From Tritrichomonas musculus (lineage: Eukaryota > Parabasalia > Tritrichomonadida > Tritrichomonadidae), in NCBI GenBank assembly GCA_039105265.1, contig JAPFFF010000013.1:310001-374000 (forward strand): a stretch of 64,000 nucleotides of DNA, in the 5' to 3' direction. Both the position numbers and the translations under genes were made by a program. Below are positions 59,576 through 64,000 of the stretch, piece by piece. Positions within the stretch are counted from its first letter, which is position 1. Each line of letters opens with the position of its first letter. The notes beneath the pieces are model-generated. The model did no database searches and was not told where the DNA came from. It worked only from the letters and a program-made list of their open reading frames with translations.

Positions 59576-59710
59576 TTAAACTATAATAAATTTCAATAAT
59601 TGAATGGATTTAGTATGAAGTTATATTGAGAGTAGTATGAGGTTTTTAAATATACGGTACTGATAAAACAAGATAATTATTCAATAAAGAATATTATTTT
59701 CCAATTCAAT

Positions 59711-62700
59711 TTAAATCAACATTACTTTAGGTTCTTTAAGAATACCAGAATCAATAACCTGAATATCAACTCGAGCACCAACGACAGGCTTCTTGAATAT
59801 AATTATGAATTCATTTCCACTGTCTGTTTCAGGTATATATCTTTTTATCACTTTGAATGGAATAATCGAATGTAATTTATAAAATTCAATTAAGATTGAA
59901 TGAATTCCACTGAAGCTTTGAAGAACGACTCCCATTATACTTTTATCTTTGCTTAATTCCGTAGATATTATTTTACTTGTATTAATAGGATTATTTTTTG
60001 TCTTCAAGTATTTCAATTTCAAAGGATTAGAAGTTGCTGGTGGTAATTTTTGACGATTTTCAGCTCTAGCAATTTTCTTCCCTTTGAAGTAAATTGAATT
60101 AAGAGTTCCAGATACCAAGTTAATACTGAAAAGTCTTCCACAAAAGCCTTGACAATTATGTTCTGTGTTTGCTTTTAATTCCATCAATTCAGATTTGCCT
60201 TCTCCTTGAGTAATTCTGATGACACAATCATCACTTCCCTTTACGAAAAGTGAAGTTAGTTCTAATCTGTAACCAAGAGCAATACAAAAGAAATTCTTTC
60301 CCCATTCTTCACTTGAAATTGACCAACCTTCTTCCGTAAGAAGGAGGTTATAAGAAGGATTAAGTGTATCAATGAAGAAAGCGAGTGGAAATCTTGATGG
60401 ATCTGTTTCTATTGGCTTTTGAATAATTTGATCTTTCTGTTGTTCGAGACTCAGCTCAGTTATGTAGCCCGAGTGAGCAGATTGTTTATTATTATTTTCG
60501 TTTTCTTGTTTAAGCAATTCAATCTTCTTGGTTTTTGCATCGTTAATAAATGAGGTCATGAGTGCATTCAAATCACCCTCTGTTTGATTTTCAAGTGCGA
60601 AGAAATTCTTATAACCAAAAAGTAAGTTTTTAATTTCATTGCGGTATTTTTCTAATGTCTTTGCACATTGATCACAAACAATACTAGATTGCTTGAAAAA
60701 GAAAGCTTCTTGGAAATAATTTTGTTTTGAACAGGATTTGCTCTTACAAAAATGTTTGTCACATAAGAAACATTGCCAGCATGACGTTTTGCCACACACT
60801 GAGCATTTGTGTTCAATAGGGCTTATATCTGGAATATCTCGGAAATAATTTGAAATATTGAAATTGAGGGGATTAAATCCATGCAAAGCTGCTATTTTAA
60901 GTGACTGGAGACGCCCATAATGATGAGTAATTCTAGAGTCTTCGAATTGAATAATTGATAAAAATTCGATAAAATCATGCCTATTCAAGTTTTTCAATAC
61001 TTCATCTGGCTTCATGTTTTCTTTGGTGAACGAGCTTGGTGGTGGCAAATTAATAACTATATTGCTGGTCGAAGTGTTGACTGGATTTGAAAAAGGTATA
61101 TCTTGACTACTTGGCGGAGACATAAATTGAATAGATGATGCTGATCGAAAACCATATGAATCACTTGATAGATAAAGTGATTCCATTGATTGTCCAGCTG
61201 ATAATTTTGTATTATCTTGGTTTGCTGAATAAATTTCATTAAGAGATATATTTGAATGTAATTTACTTTGTTGGTCAAATGTTGGGAAATTTTGATAAGT
61301 GAAATTATAATATTTTTTAACTGAGCTTGGATTGCATGTTCTTCTTCCAAACACAAAAATATTCGAGAGAGTGATTGTATCTGGCTGAATAAATTTCATT
61401 TTCTTATCAACAGTTCGAGTTTCAAACTCGAATATTAAAAACCTCATCATATTGAGCTCATAGTTATTTCTATCTGGTGGAATCTTAATAAAAACTGGTT
61501 GCGGTTTGGTAACGAATGGCAGTGCTACTTTTTCTACAAGTGGCGTTTTCATACCAAATCCTAAAGAACTGCTAATTGAAACAGTTGAAGGAGGATTTGG
61601 TGGTGATATGATCATATAGATATCAGTCACATAGCAAATTTCACTTAATAACATTATTATTGCTTTACAGCCAACTGAATTAATCGTATATGATGATATC
61701 TGCAAAAGATTTGTTGGGTCAATTGCGTTTTTCCCATCACTTAAAAATGGTTTCATAAATTGAGCTGATCCCATTGAAACGCAAATTGGAAGTTCTGAGC
61801 AATCAACATTTGGTATATGCTGTTCAAAGCATTTACCAAGAAACATATTATATGCTTTTTGACGTTTTCGATCTGTTAAGAAATTATGATATCGTCTCTT
61901 AACAGCTATTGATGAATCGCTTTTAGTTTTTATATCATCTTCAGCAACTTCATGAAATATTTCTGTCATACAAGCTGGGGTATTTGTATATAAATAAGAG
62001 ACACAATCACCAATACCTAAAAATGATTCGCAAAGGAAATTACGAATTGATAATGGAAGCTGCATCAACTGTTCATATGTTTTTATTGATTCACAAACTC
62101 CAATTTGCTCGAGTATATTAGAGACAACTTTAGTAGCATAAAAAAATGAAACAACATTTGTTCGATCAAGAGAATCCATACAGTTGATTCTAACAGTTGA
62201 TTTTTGTATTTTGGTAAAAGGACAGCCGAATTCTGGAAGAAGAACTTTTTCATTGTCAACCAAATTGAGTTTTGTATGTGAATCTGAATCTGAAATTTCA
62301 TTTGGAAAAAGAATTGAGAGAGATGAAAATATACTTGGCTTTGAACCACGCTTTTGAATTGGATTTTTTGCATTATTATTTGAATTTTGGGCAATTGGAA
62401 TATCAGTTTGGGTTTTTGAATATGTAAATTCGATTTCTGGAAGATAACAATAAAGCAATTCAACTGCACCTGAAATTCCCTTATCTTTTACTTCTTTATG
62501 CCAATCAAATTCTATATAACTAATGTTTTCAAGCCTTTCAACTGCACTTTGATAAGCAAGGCATAAAGGATATTCTGAATTGGTCGAATGATTATGCAAA
62601 AGATTAATGCAGAAAATGTTTTCGGGGAAAAATGTTTTCAAGTAATCAAAATAAAAATGAGTATCTGAACCTGAATCTGGTTGAATAGAAATAGAAACAG

Positions 62701-63736
62701 TAGGAAGATTTTTTGCAAGAACCGTACTCCATTTAATTGGAATAGATCCACGACGCCATATGTGTGACCAAAGGTGTCCATCGTTGCTTTCAACTACAAG
62801 ATGGCACATTACCTCATTTGCTGGATGGTGATCTTTATCAATGCCTCTTGCATAATAACGAGTGCCTCCATTTGTGGATTCACGAATTGAAATAATAGTA
62901 AAACGGTAAAACATTCCTTCTGTTTGTAATCCAGTGCTGCTTGACTGACGACTTATATTGTTTTGGGACGAAACTTTGTTAAAATTAGATAAATTATTTG
63001 CTGACGCATTGGCACTCAAAGTAGGTTTAAATTGCTGTGTTTGATCACTATTTATAAGCGTCTCTTGCGATGTTTGACTCTGCTGACGCGAAATTCCTTT
63101 TTTAGATGAATTTAAATAAATGATTTCAGTATTTGCTGTTCCTTGAAGAAGTTCAATACAAACATCTTTTTGTCCTAAATCTTCAAATACTTTCGTCCAA
63201 TGTTTATTCCATAAAAATGATGAATCATGTTGATCTGAGTATATGGGAACAGTTAGATCTTTTGTTTCACACCACATATGATATTCTGCAACAGGAAATT
63301 CAACTATTCTGTCGATTCTCCTTTGTTCTTGTTGTGTCAATGGCGGATGGAAATGCAAATTAATTTTATAAAATTCAGTGTCTGTTACAGAAAAAATAGT
63401 ATGAGCATTTTGAATTCGAGCTATTGGAGCCGATTGTTTAACAACAAGAATATATAATACTGGACCATATCGAGCAGCGCCTACCAAAGCTTGGGCGACA
63501 ACAGGATTAGAGTCCATCGAAAGACTAAAATTCGCTTGCATTGACTTAAGAGCTTGCAGTTTTGTATCGAATATTGATGATCCTTCAATACCATCAAATG
63601 TAATTGCTCCATTTATTGAATTTATAAGAAATAAATAATATTTTTGATCAGAAGCTTTTTTAACAAGAAGAATTACGCCATTACCTTGTGTTTCATAAAT
63701 AACGACTTCTGAGCTTGGAATTTTAACTGAATGCAT
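59711..63736 (-). CDS. SAC-domain phosphoinositide phosphatase, copy 2
   Basis: 1341 residues, identical to the product of 44465-48490, including the CX5R active site, the Cys-rich region and the C-terminus. Lack of any difference points to a very recent duplication, gene conversion, or an assembly effect. Its 3' end faces the pogo transposase gene in the same orientation. Confidence 0.9.
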   Translation of the reverse strand: MHSVKIPSSEVVIYETQGNGVILLVKKASDQKYYLFLINSINGAITFDGIEGSSIFDTKLQALKSMQANFSLSMDSNPVVAQALVGAARYGPVLYILVVKQSAPIARIQNAHTIFSVTDTEFYKINLHFHPPLTQQEQRRIDRIVEFPVAEYHMWCETKDLTVPIYSDQHDSSFLWNKHWTKVFEDLGQKDVCIELLQGTANTEIIYLNSSKKGISRQQSQTSQETLINSDQTQQFKPTLSANASANNLSNFNKVSSQNNISRQSSSTGLQTEGMFYRFTIISIRESTNGGTRYYARGIDKDHHPANEVMCHLVVESNDGHLWSHIWRRGSIPIKWSTVLAKNLPTVSISIQPDSGSDTHFYFDYLKTFFPENIFCINLLHNHSTNSEYPLCLAYQSAVERLENISYIEFDWHKEVKDKGISGAVELLYCYLPEIEFTYSKTQTDIPIAQNSNNNAKNPIQKRGSKPSIFSSLSILFPNEISDSDSHTKLNLVDNEKVLLPEFGCPFTKIQKSTVRINCMDSLDRTNVVSFFYATKVVSNILEQIGVCESIKTYEQLMQLPLSIRNFLCESFLGIGDCVSYLYTNTPACMTEIFHEVAEDDIKTKSDSSIAVKRRYHNFLTDRKRQKAYNMFLGKCFEQHIPNVDCSELPICVSMGSAQFMKPFLSDGKNAIDPTNLLQISSYTINSVGCKAIIMLLSEICYVTDIYMIISPPNPPSTVSISSSLGFGMKTPLVEKVALPFVTKPQPVFIKIPPDRNNYELNMMRFLIFEFETRTVDKKMKFIQPDTITLSNIFVFGRRTCNPSSVKKYYNFTYQNFPTFDQQSKLHSNISLNEIYSANQDNTKLSAGQSMESLYLSSDSYGFRSASSIQFMSPPSSQDIPFSNPVNTSTSNIVINLPPPSSFTKENMKPDEVLKNLNRHDFIEFLSIIQFEDSRITHHYGRLQSLKIAALHGFNPLNFNISNYFRDIPDISPIEHKCSVCGKTSCWQCFLCDKHFCKSKSCSKQNYFQEAFFFKQSSIVCDQCAKTLEKYRNEIKNLLFGYKNFFALENQTEGDLNALMTSFINDAKTKKIELLKQENENNNKQSAHSGYITELSLEQQKDQIIQKPIETDPSRFPLAFFIDTLNPSYNLLLTEEGWSISSEEWGKNFFCIALGYRLELTSLFVKGSDDCVIRITQGEGKSELMELKANTEHNCQGFCGRLFSINLVSGTLNSIYFKGKKIARAENRQKLPPATSNPLKLKYLKTKNNPINTSKIISTELSKDKSIMGVVLQSFSGIHSILIEFYKLHSIIPFKVIKRYIPETDSGNEFIIIFKKPVVGARVDIQVIDSGILKEPKVMLI

Positions 63737-63885
63737 TCAAGAAAAATCAGATTGATGAAACTTTAAAAAAATATAAAACGTTGAATTTTTTTGAGTTTTT
63801 ATTGAAAATAACCATTCAAATATTTTTTTCAATTTTCTCAAAAATTGGTCTTCTTTTCATTAAATAAAGAATGATTATCTATGTA

Positions 63886-64000
63886 CAGCCGTTTAGGAAA
63901 TAAAAAAAAATTTTAGGAAATAAAAAAGCAAAATTTGAATGGTTTACAAAGCCGATTAATTTTTGAGGAAATAATTTTTTTTTATGAAAATAATTAGCAA
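63886..64000. mobile_element. MITE copy in inverted SAC locus (partial, window edge)
   Basis: The inverted repeat end CAGCCGTTTAGGAAATA with its TA (63884-63885) and the inner TTTAGGAAATA copy are present; the rest is beyond the window. Same insertion as 43464-44315, copied with the arm. Confidence 0.8.

Larger units (their letters stand above)
59576..64000 (-). repeat. Inverted duplication, arm 2 (continues past the window)
   Basis: Exact reverse complement of 44201-48625 as far as compared. Includes the SAC gene with 264 bases upstream and part of the MITE (from 63886). The arms are separated by 10950 bases. Confidence 0.95.

Overview
The window looks like nuclear DNA of a parabasalid protist (a trichomonad such as Trichomonas or Tritrichomonas). 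Host genes are intronless as far as I can read them, intergenic DNA is extremely AT-rich, 5' leaders are very short, and much of the sequence is made of large Polinton (Maverick) elements, which are famously abundant in this group. The species assignment is inference; no rRNA or marker gene is present.

Layout. 1-10351: right part of a Polinton (P1) with fibre, major capsid, packaging ATPase, integrase and several conserved small genes, ending in an AGTAG-type terminus. 10352-17831: host DNA with a Gln/Asn-rich protein, a U-box plus VWA protein and a possible 5' gene scrap. 17832-30604: a decayed Polinton (P2) with a protein-primed DNA polymerase B, a long fibre locus and small genes; its last 1.35 kb is nearly identical to the right end of P3. 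30605-30705: a 101-base sliver of a host gene. 30706 to about 39800: Polinton P4, related to P1 (protease, integrase, ATPase, capsid) and carrying an HNH endonuclease gene. About 39809-43037: a fragment of a third Polinton lineage (P5) abutting the 3' end of a host MAP-kinase gene. 43464-44315: a TA-flanked MITE. 44465-48490: a large SAC-domain phosphoinositide phosphatase gene. 48626-56515: Polinton P3 (fibre piece, a protein with two protease modules, small genes) with a 2.6-kb TA-flanked inverted-repeat element nested in it; P3 ends inside a host EF-hand/WD-repeat gene (56516-57287). 57908-59458: a pogo-like DD35D transposase. 59576-64000: an inverted copy of the SAC phosphatase locus, apparently identical and running off the window.

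Working together. The Polinton genes form virus-like modules (capsid, packaging ATPase, Ulp1-like maturation protease, integrase, PolB, fibre). Several genes are no longer single open frames, so these elements are treated as fossils. Host genes have been cut by element insertion (EF-hand/WD gene, MAP kinase) or duplicated (SAC phosphatase). The most notable structures are the long inverted duplication of the SAC locus, the duplicated element-end plus host sliver that received a second Polinton, and the double-protease gene of P3.
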